Below are positions 23,137 to 32,185 of a stretch of DNA of 64,000 nt, one piece after another. Source of the DNA: Clostridia bacterium (GTDB taxonomy: Bacteria; Bacillota; Clostridia; Christensenellales; Aristaeellaceae); assembly GCA_017936375.1 (NCBI GenBank), contig JAGBFR010000033.1:1-64000 (forward strand), given 5' to 3'. The translations under genes and the position numbers were made by a program. The notes below the pieces were generated by a model that was not told the DNA's origin, ran no database searches, and was given only the letters and a program-made list of their open reading frames with translations. Each line of letters opens with the position of its first letter. Position 1 is the first letter of the stretch.

Positions 23137-25653
23137 ATGAAGCAATATACCGTCACCGGCATGAGCTGCGCTGCCTGCAGCGCCCGTGTGGAAAAGGCCG
23201 TCGGCGCCGTCCCCGGCGTCACTGCCTGCTCCGTGAGCCTGCTGACCCACTCCATGGGCGTGGAGGGCACGGCAAGCGATCAGGCTGTCATCGCCGCCGT
23301 CGAGGCAGCGGGCTACGGCGCGTCGCTCAAGGGCGCGCCCGCGCAGGGCAGTGTCTCCCCCGCCGCAGCCGAGGATGCGCTCGCCGATCATGATACCCCA
23401 ATTCTCAAGCGAAGGCTGATCGCCTCCCTCGGCTTCCTGATCGTGCTGATGTACGTCTCCATGGGCGTATGCATGTGGGGCTGGCCCGCGCCCGCCTTCT
23501 TTGACGGCAATCCCGTCGCGCTCGGCCTCGTTCAGCTGCTGCTCTCCGCGATCGTCATGGTCATCAACCAGAAATTCTTCATCAGCGGCGCAAAGTCCCT
23601 TATGCACGGCGCGCCGAATATGGATACCCTCGTGGCCATGGGCTCCGCCGCCTCCTTCGTCTACAGCGTCTACGCGCTCTTCGCCATGACGGGTGCGCAG
23701 GCCGCCGGGGACATGGCGGGCGCAATGCATTATATGCACGAATTCTATTTTGAATCCGCCGCGATGATCCTCGCCCTCATCACCGTGGGCAAGATGCTCG
23801 AGGCGCGCTCCAAGGGCAAGACCACCGACGCGCTGAAGAGCCTGATGAAGCTCGCGCCCAAGACCGCCGTGCTCCTTCGCGCCGGGCAGGAGGTCACCGT
23901 GCCGATTGAGCAGGTGCGCCGGGGCGACGTCTTCCTCGTCCGCCCGGGCGAGGCCATCCCGGTGGACGGCGTGGTCATCGAGGGCGAGAGCGCAGTCAAT
24001 GAATCCGCGCTGACCGGCGAATCCATCCCCGTAGACAAGACTGCAGGCGACGCAGTATCCGCCGCGACGGTCAATCAGTCCGGCTTCCTCAAGTGCGAGG
24101 CGACCCGCGTCGGCGAGGACACCACCCTCTCCCAGATTGTGAAGATGGTCAGCGACGCCGCTGCAACCAAAGCCCCGATCGCCAAGATCGCGGACAGGGT
24201 CTCCGGCATCTTCGTGCCTGCCGTCATCTCCATCGCTGCCGTCACGACGCTCGGATGGCTCATCGCTGGGCAGACGGTCGGCTTCGCCCTCGCGCGCGGC
24301 ATTTCCGTGCTGGTCATCAGCTGCCCCTGCGCGCTGGGCCTCGCCACGCCGGTGGCCATCATGGTCGGAAGCGGCCTCGGCGCAAAGCACGGCATCCTCT
24401 TTAAGACCGCCGTCTCCCTCGAGGAGACCGGGCGCGTCCAGATCGTCGCGCTCGACAAGACGGGCACCATCACCATGGGCGAGCCGCGCGTGACCGACGT
24501 CCTGCCATCAAGCGGCGTGAGCAGCAGCCATCTGCTGGCGATGGCCGCTTCTCTTGAGGCAAAGAGCGAGCATCCCCTCGCCCGCGCCGTCATGCAGAAG
24601 GCGGATGAAGAAAAGATCGCGCCAGAGGCGGTCGAGGCCTTCCGCGCGCTGCCGGGCAACGGCCTGACCGCCAGCCTCGCGGGCAAAAAGCTCGCCGGCG
24701 GCAGCCTCAAGCATATGTCCACCGTCTGCAATGTGTCCGATGAGATGCGCCGGCAGGCTGAGCGCCTCGCCGGCGAGGGTAAGACGCCCCTCCTCTTTGC
24801 CGCAGACGGCGCGCTGCTGGGCATGATCGCCGTCGCAGACGTCATCAAGCCCGAGAGCCCGCAGGCCATCCGCGAGCTGCAGAAGATGGGCATCCGCGTG
24901 GTCATGCTCACCGGCGACAACGAGCGCACGTCCAAGGCCATCGGCGCGCAGGCCGGCGTGGACGAGGTCATCGCGGGCGTGCTGCCCGACGGCAAAGAGG
25001 CGGTCATCCGCCGCCTGCGCACGCAGGGCAAGGTCGCCATGGTCGGCGACGGCATCAACGACGCGCCCGCCCTCACCCGAGCGGACATCGGCATCGCCAT
25101 CGGCGCGGGCACGGACGTCGCCATCGACGCGGCGGACGTCGTGCTGATGAAGAGCCGGCTGACCGACGTGCCTGCCGCCATCCGCCTGAGCCGCGCCGCG
25201 CTGCGCAATATCCACGAAAACCTCTTCTGGGCATTCTTCTACAACATCATCGGCATCCCGCTGGCTGCCGGCGTGTGGTATCCGCTCTTCGGGCTGACGC
25301 TCAGCCCCATGTTCGGCGCGGCGGCGATGAGCCTGTCGAGCTTCTGCGTGGTTTCCAACGCACTGAGACTGAATCTTTTTGACCCGCACGACGCGGCAAA
25401 AGATAAACCCATCCGCATCAAAAAGCATAAGGAGGTCAAACCCATGGTAAAGACGATGAGAATCGAAGGCATGATGTGCATGCACTGCGAGGCGCGCGTG
25501 AAGAAGACGCTGGAGAAGATCGAAGGCGTCGCCGAAGCCGTGGTCAGCCACGAGGCCGGCACCGCCGTCGTCACCCTGACTGCCCCGGTCGAAAACGATG
25601 TGCTCAAGCAGGCCATCGAGGATCAGGACTACAAGGTGCTCGGCATCGAATAA
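23137..25653 (+). CDS. copA: Copper-exporting P1B-type ATPase with C-terminal CopZ-like domain
   Basis: The 838-residue pump starts with a metal-binding HMA domain (G-M-S-C-A-A-C, C11 and C14). It then has the eight-helix P1B core: TGES in the actuator domain, C-P-C in [14 protein letters not shown], the phosphorylated D440 in ALDKTGT, S-E-H-P in the nucleotide-binding domain, and GDGINDAP. Membrane helices after that carry YNIIGIP and [15 protein letters not shown], the usual Cu(I)-site residues. It exports Cu(I) using ATP. Residues after about 770 are a second HMA domain (G-M-M-C-M-H-C), a fused CopZ chaperone. ATG at 23137 fits AAAGGAG better than the GTG nine bases earlier. It is co-transcribed with csoR. 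Confidence 0.92.
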   Translation: MKQYTVTGMSCAACSARVEKAVGAVPGVTACSVSLLTHSMGVEGTASDQAVIAAVEAAGYGASLKGAPAQGSVSPAAAEDALADHDTPILKRRLIASLGFLIVLMYVSMGVCMWGWPAPAFFDGNPVALGLVQLLLSAIVMVINQKFFISGAKSLMHGAPNMDTLVAMGSAASFVYSVYALFAMTGAQAAGDMAGAMHYMHEFYFESAAMILALITVGKMLEARSKGKTTDALKSLMKLAPKTAVLLRAGQEVTVPIEQVRRGDVFLVRPGEAIPVDGVVIEGESAVNESALTGESIPVDKTAGDAVSAATVNQSGFLKCEATRVGEDTTLSQIVKMVSDAAATKAPIAKIADRVSGIFVPAVISIAAVTTLGWLIAGQTVGFALARGISVLVISCPCALGLATPVAIMVGSGLGAKHGILFKTAVSLEETGRVQIVALDKTGTITMGEPRVTDVLPSSGVSSSHLLAMAASLEAKSEHPLARAVMQKADEEKIAPEAVEAFRALPGNGLTASLAGKKLAGGSLKHMSTVCNVSDEMRRQAERLAGEGKTPLLFAADGALLGMIAVADVIKPESPQAIRELQKMGIRVVMLTGDNERTSKAIGAQAGVDEVIAGVLPDGKEAVIRRLRTQGKVAMVGDGINDAPALTRADIGIAIGAGTDVAIDAADVVLMKSRLTDVPAAIRLSRAALRNIHENLFWAFFYNIIGIPLAAGVWYPLFGLTLSPMFGAAAMSLSSFCVVSNALRLNLFDPHDAAKDKPIRIKKHKEVKPMVKTMRIEGMMCMHCEARVKKTLEKIEGVAEAVVSHEAGTAVVTLTAPVENDVLKQAIEDQDYKVLGIE
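25444..25653 (+). CDS. Possible internal start: free CopZ-like copper chaperone
   Basis: Inside copA a strong AAGGAGGT (25429-25436) lies seven bases before an in-frame ATG at 25444. Translation from it would give a 69-residue HMA protein, [18 protein letters not shown]..., a full-length CopZ. The fused C-terminal HMA of CopA is seen in other Clostridia. The internal site suggests the cell also makes the chaperone separately, as E. coli does by frameshifting within copA. Confidence 0.45.
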   Translation: MVKTMRIEGMMCMHCEARVKKTLEKIEGVAEAVVSHEAGTAVVTLTAPVENDVLKQAIEDQDYKVLGIE

Positions 25654-25662
25654 TCCCATCAG

Positions 25663-25690
25663 GGGCACGGCAGACGCCGCGCCCTTTTTT
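25663..25690 (+). terminator. Terminator of the csoR-copA operon
   Basis: GGGCaCGGC pairs with GCCGcGCCC and six T follow. It runs straight into the -35 box of the next gene. Confidence 0.75.
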
Positions 25691-25691
25691 C

Positions 25692-25720
25692 TTGACTTTA
25701 TGCTTCGTCTGCTGTAAGAT
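25692..25720 (+). promoter_or_regulatory. Promoter of the HAD hydrolase gene
   Basis: TTGACT (25692-25697), a 17-bp spacer and TAAGAT (25715-25720). Confidence 0.65.
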
Positions 25721-25753
25721 GAGGACAGAAAAGCGAGAAACGGAGCGAGCGCA

Positions 25754-26518
25754 ATGACCTACACCGATCTGATCTTTGACCTCTACGGCACGCTGGTGGA
25801 CATCCACACGGAGGAGAGCGCGCAGGTATGGGAGAAGACCGCCATCTACTTCGGCTTCTACGGCGCGGCCTACACGGGTATGGGCCTCAAGCGCGCCTTC
25901 CGCGCGGCGATGAAGGCGCGGGAGGGCGCAGCCGGGCAGAGCTATGAGTGCTATCCGGAGATTCCCTGCGAGGAGATCATGGCGCAGCTCTTTGAAAAGA
26001 AGGGCGTCAAAAAAGACAGCGCCGCCCTCGGCAAAAACGCTGCGCAGCTCTTCCGCATCGCCTCCATCGACTATATCCGTCTCTACCCGCAGGTCAAAGA
26101 CTCGCTGGCGCTGCTCAAAAAACAGGGCTATCGCCTCTGGCTGCTGAGCAACGCACAGGCCGTCTTCACCGCCTATGAGCTGCGCCTGCTCGGGCTGCAC
26201 AGGGCGTTTGACGGTGTTCTCCTCTCCTCCGACTACGGCTGCCGCAAGCCGGATGTGCGCTTTTACAAAGCGCTGCTGGATGGACAGGAGCTCGATCCTT
26301 CTCGCTGCCTGATGATCGGCAACGACAGGGAGACCGACATCGCCGGGGCGAAGGCGGCGGGGCTTGATACCCTCTACATGCATACCAACCTGACCCCGAA
26401 GGCTCAGGCTGCCGCCGATCCCGCGCTGCTGCCGGGCGCAGCGCCCGCAGGCAGCAGGCACTATGAATATGAGGGGAGCAGCTGGGCACGGCTGACGCAG
26501 CTGCTGCTCGCGCTGTAA
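25754..26518 (+). CDS. HAD family hydrolase
   Basis: The 254-residue protein has all four HAD motifs: D-L-Y-G-T in LIFDLYGTLVD (first Asp is the nucleophile; Tyr replaces the usual Phe/Gly as in many Clostridia HADs), LWLLSNAQ with the motif II Ser, Lys in SDYGCRKPDVRFY, and GNDRETDIAGAKAAG with the metal-binding Asp pair. A helical cap (about 20-95) suggests a small phosphorylated substrate. It has its own promoter and ends at an unusual palindromic repeat. Confidence 0.88.
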   Translation: MTYTDLIFDLYGTLVDIHTEESAQVWEKTAIYFGFYGAAYTGMGLKRAFRAAMKAREGAAGQSYECYPEIPCEEIMAQLFEKKGVKKDSAALGKNAAQLFRIASIDYIRLYPQVKDSLALLKKQGYRLWLLSNAQAVFTAYELRLLGLHRAFDGVLLSSDYGCRKPDVRFYKALLDGQELDPSRCLMIGNDRETDIAGAKAAGLDTLYMHTNLTPKAQAAADPALLPGAAPAGSRHYEYEGSSWARLTQLLLAL

Positions 26519-26528
26519 GCAAGCAAAC

Positions 26529-26731
26529 AGAGCTGTCAGAATACGCCATCATGAATGAAAGCACTCTTAGCATTTAGCCGGCATCGGCATGGGGCTCTGC
26601 CCCATCGCCCCGCCAAAGGGCTTTCCGTTGGAGAATCCCCCGCGCAAGCGGGCTCGCCCTTTGGAAACCTTCGGCCGCAGCTTACTTTGCTTTTTCGAAT
26701 GATGAACGATATTCTGACAGCTCTTTTTATC
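26529..26731. repeat. Palindromic repeat element between convergent genes
   Basis: Perfect 15-bp inverted arms (26529-26543 and 26710-26724) bound about 165 bp of GC-rich sequence with internal hairpins (GGGGCTCTGCCCC; GGGCGAGCC/GGGCTCGCC-like; CCAAAGGG...CCCTTTGG). The right arm is followed by TTTTT, so the outer stem can also act as a terminator. It codes for nothing I recognise and looks like a non-autonomous REP/MITE-type element. Similar CCCTTTGG-rich palindromes are, from memory, common between genes in gut Clostridia. Confidence 0.55.
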
Positions 26732-26740
26732 TGCTATTCT

Positions 26741-27805
26741 TTACTCGGCTTCCTTCGCCAGCTCTTCGCGCAGCGCCGTGAGCAGGCGGCCCAGGTGATT
26801 TTCACCCTCGCCGGTGCGCGCATCCGCACCCCAGAAGAGATCGCCCCAGGTGTTGGCCTCGACGAGCACCGCGTCGCCCGTGGCCAGCAGCAGCGCCGCC
26901 AGCTCCGGGTTCTGTTCAAACTTTGCCCGCAGCACGCGCGCCATCAGGCCGACGCAGACGTCGTCCCAATCCTCGCGCAGGAGCACCGTACGCCCAAGCT
27001 CCTTGGCCTCCAGCGGCTGCAGCGCGGTGAAGCGCTCGCGCTCCGCGTCGGAGCAGCACTTCTGCGCCTGATAGGCCGCCTCGGAATTGAGATAATGCAG
27101 GCCGTCAAAATCGAGCGCTGCGGCATAGAAATTGCTCAGGAAGTGATACTCGCCGCGGAAGCGATCCACTCGCCTGCAGCCAAAGTAGCCGGGCGCGCGA
27201 AGGACATTGAGGCCCGCAGCGCCGAGCGCCTCGCACGCCGCTTCATCCCCGGCAAAGACCCATTCGCGCACGCGGCGCTGCTCCGCCTCGTCCGGGAAAT
27301 CCGGCGCATTCACAACGGTGAAGGCGCTGCGATGCGCAGCAAGCCACTCGCTGCGCTCAAAGGCACGCTCAGCGTCGTCGCCCTCGCGGCAGAGCACCGC
27401 AAAGTCAAACCGCTCGGCGAGGGTATCCCGCTCCGGGCGCTTGCCGAGGATATAGAGCTGCTGCAGCGTGAGCGTGAGGACCAGCCTCGCCTCAGGATGC
27501 TTCAGCCTCAGCCTGCCAAGGCGGCGGAGGGAAACCCGCTCCTCCCTGCCCTGCATGAGCTCCGTCTCCACACCGAGGGCCGGGTCATCCGCCGTCAGCG
27601 CGGCAAGCAGCTCAAGCCGCGCGCGATCGGTCATCAGGCGGCAGCGCTCCCGCTCGCCGCTCACACGCCGCGCCGCCTCATAGGTCACCGGCGCAAAGAG
27701 TCCGCCGTCCGCGCCGCAGGCAGAGACAGCAAGGCGCAGCGCCTCAAGATGGCGCAGCGTCGCAGGATAGAAGGGATCGGTATAGACAACCAGTTTGCGT
27801 TCCAT
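26741..27805 (-). CDS. NadD-like nucleotidyltransferase domain fused to a NADAR domain
   Basis: Residues about 217-354 are a NADAR domain (RGEYHFLSNFYAAALDFDG, YLNSEAAYQAQKC, LREDWDDVCVGLMARVLRAKF, TWGDLFWG), a family that cleaves N-glycosidic bonds of ADP-ribose-like or riboflavin-precursor molecules. Residues about 1-210 read like a degenerate NadD/HIGH-type nucleotidyltransferase: VVYTDPFYPATLRHLEALRLAVSA in place of G-x-F-x-P-x-H-x-G-H, LMTDRARLELLAAL, and LQQLYILGKRPERDTLAERFDFAVLCR. The catalytic H-x-G-H is not intact, so it may only bind a nucleotide. I prefer ATG 27805, preceded by GGAG, over 27823. The gene converges on the palindromic repeat and follows the kinase terminator. Confidence 0.7.
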   Translation of the reverse strand: MERKLVVYTDPFYPATLRHLEALRLAVSACGADGGLFAPVTYEAARRVSGERERCRLMTDRARLELLAALTADDPALGVETELMQGREERVSLRRLGRLRLKHPEARLVLTLTLQQLYILGKRPERDTLAERFDFAVLCREGDDAERAFERSEWLAAHRSAFTVVNAPDFPDEAEQRRVREWVFAGDEAACEALGAAGLNVLRAPGYFGCRRVDRFRGEYHFLSNFYAAALDFDGLHYLNSEAAYQAQKCCSDAERERFTALQPLEAKELGRTVLLREDWDDVCVGLMARVLRAKFEQNPELAALLLATGDAVLVEANTWGDLFWGADARTGEGENHLGRLLTALREELAKEAE

Positions 27806-27997
27806 GATAACTCCATTTCCCATCGCGGCAGAGGGATCCCCTCCCGGATGATTTCATCCTGTCTTTGATTTCAGCGCACCTGCACATCATGGCAGGCGCA
27901 AACCGGAATGAATGGCATGACATGGTTTTTCTCTCCCGAAGCACTCGGAACCCCTCCTCCCTTTTTGCGCAATGAAAAATGAACCGCCGGATACAGC

Positions 27998-28030
27998 AAA
28001 ACGGAGCCGTCTTCAGGCAGCTCCGTTTTT
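27998..28030 (-). terminator. Terminator of the LRR-kinase gene
   Basis: AAACGGAGC pairs with GCTCCGTTT, giving A and T tracts on both sides. On the minus strand it lies just after the kinase gene. The rest of 27806-28095 shows no gene. Confidence 0.7.
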
Positions 28031-28095
28031 GTTCGCTCCCGGCATGCACAGGATAGCATGCGGGAGATCCTATCGTGTATATCGGCGGTAGAGAA

Positions 28096-31000
28096 TCACA
28101 GCCCCTGCGCCTCAAGCGGCTCAAAGGCAAGACCGTGCGCACGCGCATAGGCCTGCGCCGTGGAGCCCTCATAGGCGTGGATCGTCACGCCCGGGCAGTC
28201 CGCAAAAAGCGGCGGTTCCCCGCTTCCCTCTTCGACAGGAATATAGCCCGAATCCTCCAATCCGATGATCTCGCCGGAAATCGATTCGTAATGGACGCCG
28301 TCAAGATCCGCATCCATGCTCAGGATATAGACGTCCTCAAGCGCCGTGCAGCCGCGCAGCGTACCCCGCGAGACGGTCTTCATCGACGCGGGAAGCGTCA
28401 CGCTGCGCAGCGACGCGCATTGCTGCAGCGCCGCATAAAGCTCGCGTACGCCCTCTTCAAATACAATCTCTTCCAGTCGGCTGCAGCCGTAGAAGGAGAG
28501 CCTGCATGTCCTCACATTGCCCGGGACGCGCACAGATTTGACGCCCGTCATCGCGAAGACAAGCTCGTCCAGCGAGGAAAGCCCCTCGGAGATCGTGATC
28601 TCCTCCAGCGCCGTGCAGCCGCGGAATGCATCGGTGCCCAGATAGGCCACCGTCGGCGGCAGATGCGCCGCGCGCAGGGCCGTGCATCCGGCGAATGCGT
28701 TCCACTCGATCTGCTCAAGCCCGACAGGAAGCATCACTTCCTCCAGCGCCGTGCACCCCTCAAAGGCATGGAACGAAATCTGCCGCAGGCTCTTTGGCAG
28801 CTCAATCTCGCGAAGGTTCACATTGTCCGTGAAGGCATTGACGCCGATCGTCTCCATAAAGGCAGGCAGCACGACGCGCTCCCACTTCGCCCCCTCCCCG
28901 CCATGGAAGGTCGTAATCAGCGTGCGCCCATATGTGCTGTAGGACGGGCAGATCAATTCCGGCATGTCCGGCGAAAAGTAAATGCTGCTGATGAATTCTC
29001 CGGACGGCTCTTCGGCTGTATACGCGCTCTTATCCTCAAAACGGATGCCGTGCGCCTGCGCATAGCGCTGCGCCTCGCTGCCCGGATAGCCGCCGATGAC
29101 CAGCATGCTCGAGCAGCCGTCAAAGGCGCCGTCGCCGATCTGCGTCACGCTTTGCGGAATATCGATGTATTTCATCCGCGTGCAGTAAGCAAAGGCATTG
29201 CTGCCGATGAATTCCATGCCGGATGGCAGACAGACCGACTCCAGCCGCTCGCATTTGTAAAACGCCTCGCTGCCGATGCGGGCAATGCCCTCGCCGATGG
29301 TCACCGACTCAAGCTCGCTGCAGTATTGGAACATCTCATCGGAAATAAAGCCAGCCCTGCCGGGGATCTCCACGCTGATCAGATCGGTATAGGCAAATAC
29401 GCCTTTGCCAAACTCGACATCGGTATCCGGAATCGTCACCCGGATCAGATCCGCACAGTCAAACGCCGCATTCTCGATCACCCGGATCGTGGAAGGAAGA
29501 ACGATCTCCTCAAGGCCGCAAAGGAAAAACGCATGATCCCCGATCTCTTCAAGCCCCTCTGCAAGGGTGACGGAGATCCCCTGAATCCCGCGCCCTCTGG
29601 CCATGCTGAAGGCCCGCTCTTCGATCCTGCGCGTGCCGCCGCTGAGCATATACGCCGCGGCGCTGTGGGTTACATTCTGGAGAGAAAGCGTCCGGAGCGC
29701 TTCAGGGAAGACGATGCGCTCCACCGCGGGATCAAACGCCACATGCGCATCGGGCTCATCCTGCAGGGCGACGACCATCTCGCCATCGATATAGGACGGC
29801 AGCACTAGGCGCGCATCCGCGCTCCTGCAGGCGGTGATCATCATGCCGCCCTCAACCGGCACAGCGTCATACTCATCGGCGTCAGCAAAGGGCAGCTGCG
29901 CGTCAGAGGCGATCTGATGCGCATGGCTCCCCCGCTCGCCCCAGAGCATGAACTGCGGCGACGCGCCGTCAAAGGCGCCCGCGCTCAGCGAGGCGACGCT
30001 CGCCGGGACATGCGCCGTGTGCAGCTGCGGGCAGGAGGCAAAGGCGAATTCGCCGACCTGCTCCACGCCGTCTCCGAGCGTGACCAGTTCAAGCCCTTCG
30101 CACTGAGCGAAGGCCATATGCCCGATCCCGCAGACAGAGCCGGGGATCGTCAGCCGCTCAAGCGTCTCATTCCCCATGAAGGCGCGGTCCTTGACGGCGC
30201 TGACCGGCAGGCCGAAGCAGCTGCCCGGAATCTCCATGACCGCCTGCGTCTCCAGCGCGCGGACGACATGCAGCCCATCGGGATGGACGGCATACGTCAG
30301 CCCGCCGCCAAGCGGCAGACCGAGCGTAAAATTCACCGCAACGGCGGCGCCAAGCAGCATGAGCGCGGCAAAGAGCGACGCCAGCTTTCTCCGATACGCC
30401 CGCCTGCGCCTGAGCTCCTCCGGCGTGCTGATGCCATAAAGCGCGGCGCGCAGCTCCGTCATGCTCTGCTGCCTGTCCTCCGGAAGGAGGGAAAGGCCCT
30501 GATTAAGCGCACGCGCCTGCTCGCCCCGGAGGCGGACGCCAAAGGCCGAGACGGGCTTCATCTCGTCATGCAGCTTCCGCTCGGGCGCGGGCTGCGGCGT
30601 GCAGCCGGTCAGGACGCTATAGATCGTCGCACAAAGACCGTAGACGTCCGTCCATGCGCCCTGATCGTCGCCGCCCGCCTCATACTGCTCGATGGGCGCA
30701 TAGCAGTCCGTGGCGAAGGTCAGCGCCTGCGTCCTGTCCATCATGCCCGCCGAACCAAGGTCGATCAGCCTGACGCCGCCATCCTCGAGCACCATGAAAT
30801 TATTGGGCGTAATATCCCGGTGCATGACGCCGCGTCCATGCAGGACCGTCAGCGCGTCGACCGCTGGGCGCAGCATGGTCAAAAGCTGCTTCGCTGTGAG
30901 CCGATGCTCCGCTGCATACTGCGCCAGCGTCTGCCCCCGGAGGAAGTCCATGACGATATACGCCGTGCCGTTCTCTTCAAAGAAATCCTGCACATTCACC

Positions 31001-31383
31001 GCGCCGGGCATGCTCTTGAGCATCGCCAGCACGCGCGCCTCTCGCAGGAACTGATCCATGCCGACCAGATACTCGCGCCGCCGCTCCTCGGGGACGGCAA
31101 TCTCATCGCTGTATGCATTCTCGCGGGAGGCATAGGTCTGCGGGAAATACTCCTTGACCGCCACGGGCGTCTGCAGCAGCTCGTCCCACGCGGCATAGGT
31201 GATCCCAAAGCCGCCCTGACCGATGACCATCCCCAGCTGATAGCGCCCCTCCAGCAGCACGCCCACGCCAAGCGCAGGCGCTTTGTTCGCCTTGCCGCTG
31301 CGCACATGGCCGCAGTGCGGGCAGACGCCGCCGTCGATTTCGCGCAGACAGCGCGAGCAGTACAGCCTGCCGTCGATATCCAT
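28096..31383 (-). CDS. Receptor-like Ser/Thr protein kinase with extracellular BspA-type leucine-rich repeats
   Basis: The 1095-residue protein has a zinc ribbon (C9, C12, C21, C24), then a Hanks-type kinase domain with glycine loop G55-Q-G-G-F-G60, ATP lysine K77 in VAVKEYFP, the H188-R189-D190 catalytic loop with N194/N195, and D208-L-G. A basic stretch and one membrane span (about 334-352) follow. The remaining 740 residues outside are leucine-rich repeats of the BspA/LRR_5 kind (repeated G-x-x-A-F-x-x-C-x-x-L-x-x-[IV]-x-[IL]-P). It should sense something outside and phosphorylate cytoplasmic proteins. The RBS is GGAGGAGG. An XRE-like gene lies upstream, with a hairpin terminator between that may be leaky. 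Confidence 0.9.
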   Translation of the reverse strand: MDIDGRLYCSRCLREIDGGVCPHCGHVRSGKANKAPALGVGVLLEGRYQLGMVIGQGGFGITYAAWDELLQTPVAVKEYFPQTYASRENAYSDEIAVPEERRREYLVGMDQFLREARVLAMLKSMPGAVNVQDFFEENGTAYIVMDFLRGQTLAQYAAEHRLTAKQLLTMLRPAVDALTVLHGRGVMHRDITPNNFMVLEDGGVRLIDLGSAGMMDRTQALTFATDCYAPIEQYEAGGDDQGAWTDVYGLCATIYSVLTGCTPQPAPERKLHDEMKPVSAFGVRLRGEQARALNQGLSLLPEDRQQSMTELRAALYGISTPEELRRRRAYRRKLASLFAALMLLGAAVAVNFTLGLPLGGGLTYAVHPDGLHVVRALETQAVMEIPGSCFGLPVSAVKDRAFMGNETLERLTIPGSVCGIGHMAFAQCEGLELVTLGDGVEQVGEFAFASCPQLHTAHVPASVASLSAGAFDGASPQFMLWGERGSHAHQIASDAQLPFADADEYDAVPVEGGMMITACRSADARLVLPSYIDGEMVVALQDEPDAHVAFDPAVERIVFPEALRTLSLQNVTHSAAAYMLSGGTRRIEERAFSMARGRGIQGISVTLAEGLEEIGDHAFFLCGLEEIVLPSTIRVIENAAFDCADLIRVTIPDTDVEFGKGVFAYTDLISVEIPGRAGFISDEMFQYCSELESVTIGEGIARIGSEAFYKCERLESVCLPSGMEFIGSNAFAYCTRMKYIDIPQSVTQIGDGAFDGCSSMLVIGGYPGSEAQRYAQAHGIRFEDKSAYTAEEPSGEFISSIYFSPDMPELICPSYSTYGRTLITTFHGGEGAKWERVVLPAFMETIGVNAFTDNVNLREIELPKSLRQISFHAFEGCTALEEVMLPVGLEQIEWNAFAGCTALRAAHLPPTVAYLGTDAFRGCTALEEITISEGLSSLDELVFAMTGVKSVRVPGNVRTCRLSFYGCSRLEEIVFEEGVRELYAALQQCASLRSVTLPASMKTVSRGTLRGCTALEDVYILSMDADLDGVHYESISGEIIGLEDSGYIPVEEGSGEPPLFADCPGVTIHAYEGSTAQAYARAHGLAFEPLEAQGL

Positions 31384-31420
31384 GCTTCCTCACCTCCTCC
31401 GCATCAGGTTATAATCCAAA

Positions 31421-31449
31421 GAAACCCCGCTTGCATGAAGCAGGCGGGG
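31421..31449 (-). terminator. Terminator between the XRE-like and kinase genes
   Basis: CCCCGC (31425-31430) pairs with GCGGGG (31444-31449), with an inner TGC/GCA. On the minus strand TTTCTTT follows. Confidence 0.6.
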
Positions 31450-31462
31450 AATCGATTGACGC

Positions 31463-31918
31463 TTACTTTTCCGGCGGGACGAGCGTCTCCAGCCCATAGG
31501 CCTCCAGCACCGTATCCATCTCGCCCAGATTCAGCTCATTCTTGAGTCCGTAGATGATCGCGACGTCGCGCTTGCTGTCCGCCGTGAGCAGCGCGCAGTG
31601 CCCGCTCTTGAGCAGCTCCTGCGTCTCCCCCGGCGTCATCTCCAGCACGAAGGCCAGCCGAAGCAGCACATCCTGTCCGGGGCGGACCGTATCATTCACA
31701 ATCCTGTACCACAGCGCGGGGCTGATGACCGCCAGCTCGCACAGGCTCTTGATCGTCCTCTCGCCCACATGCGGCAGCAGCAGCTCCGCCATCTTCTTCT
31801 GCCGCGTGACCATGCTCAGCAGCTCGTCAAGCGACGCGTCCGATTCAATCATCATCCTCGTCTTGCTGATGCGCTCCATGCGCTGCGCTGTGCGATCCTT
31901 TTCTTCCATGCCATCCAT
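31463..31918 (-). CDS. XRE-like helix-turn-helix protein
   Basis: The 151-residue protein has a central helix-turn-helix-like stretch (IKSLCELAVISPALWYRIVNDTVRPGQDVLLRLAFVLEMTPGETQELL) and an ending RDVAIIYGLKNELNLGEMDTVLEAYGLETL. This ending recurs in a group of XRE-related proteins with the pattern R-D-x-I-I-x-Y-x-[IL]. The N-terminal 40 residues are a charged helix. It is encoded 80 bp before the receptor-like kinase on the same strand, so it may regulate the kinase gene or be its substrate; both are guesses. Confidence 0.6.
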   Translation of the reverse strand: MDGMEEKDRTAQRMERISKTRMMIESDASLDELLSMVTRQKKMAELLLPHVGERTIKSLCELAVISPALWYRIVNDTVRPGQDVLLRLAFVLEMTPGETQELLKSGHCALLTADSKRDVAIIYGLKNELNLGEMDTVLEAYGLETLVPPEK

Positions 31919-32067
31919 CCCCCTTCTGGCAAAACATCCCTTATTTTTTCAGCATACCGCACAGGCGCAGTCTTGTCAAGGAAAATTCTGGCCCCGCCTC
32001 CCGCTTCTCCGCCGCATATTCATTCGCGCTTCGGGCAGAATGATGGAGCCCACGCTTTGAAAAGCGC

Positions 32068-32096
32068 TTGACAGCCTTTATCCCATGCTGTATAAT
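32068..32096 (+). promoter_or_regulatory. Consensus promoter of the DUF3793 gene
   Basis: Perfect TTGACA (32068-32073), a 17-bp spacer and perfect TATAAT (32091-32096). Such a strong promoter implies tight repression. Confidence 0.8.
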
Positions 32097-32102
32097 ATAG
32101 TT

Positions 32103-32170
32103 AGTTAGAAGAAACTAACAGTCGCTGCACGGCTGCTTCTTTTTAGAACATTTGTTAGTTTCTTCTAACT
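32103..32170 (+). promoter_or_regulatory. Paired operator-like sites or leader hairpin of the DUF3793 gene
   Basis: A perfect 18-bp inverted repeat (32103-32120 and 32153-32170) flanks a 32-base spacer. Each arm is itself a partial palindrome, GTTAG-N6-CTAAC, similar to DtxR-family metal-repressor boxes. One site lies at the transcription start and the other just before the AAGGAGG. As RNA the arms would form a long hairpin. Metal-dependent repression is the simpler reading. Confidence 0.5.
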
Positions 32171-32185
32171 TCAAGGAGGAATCTG

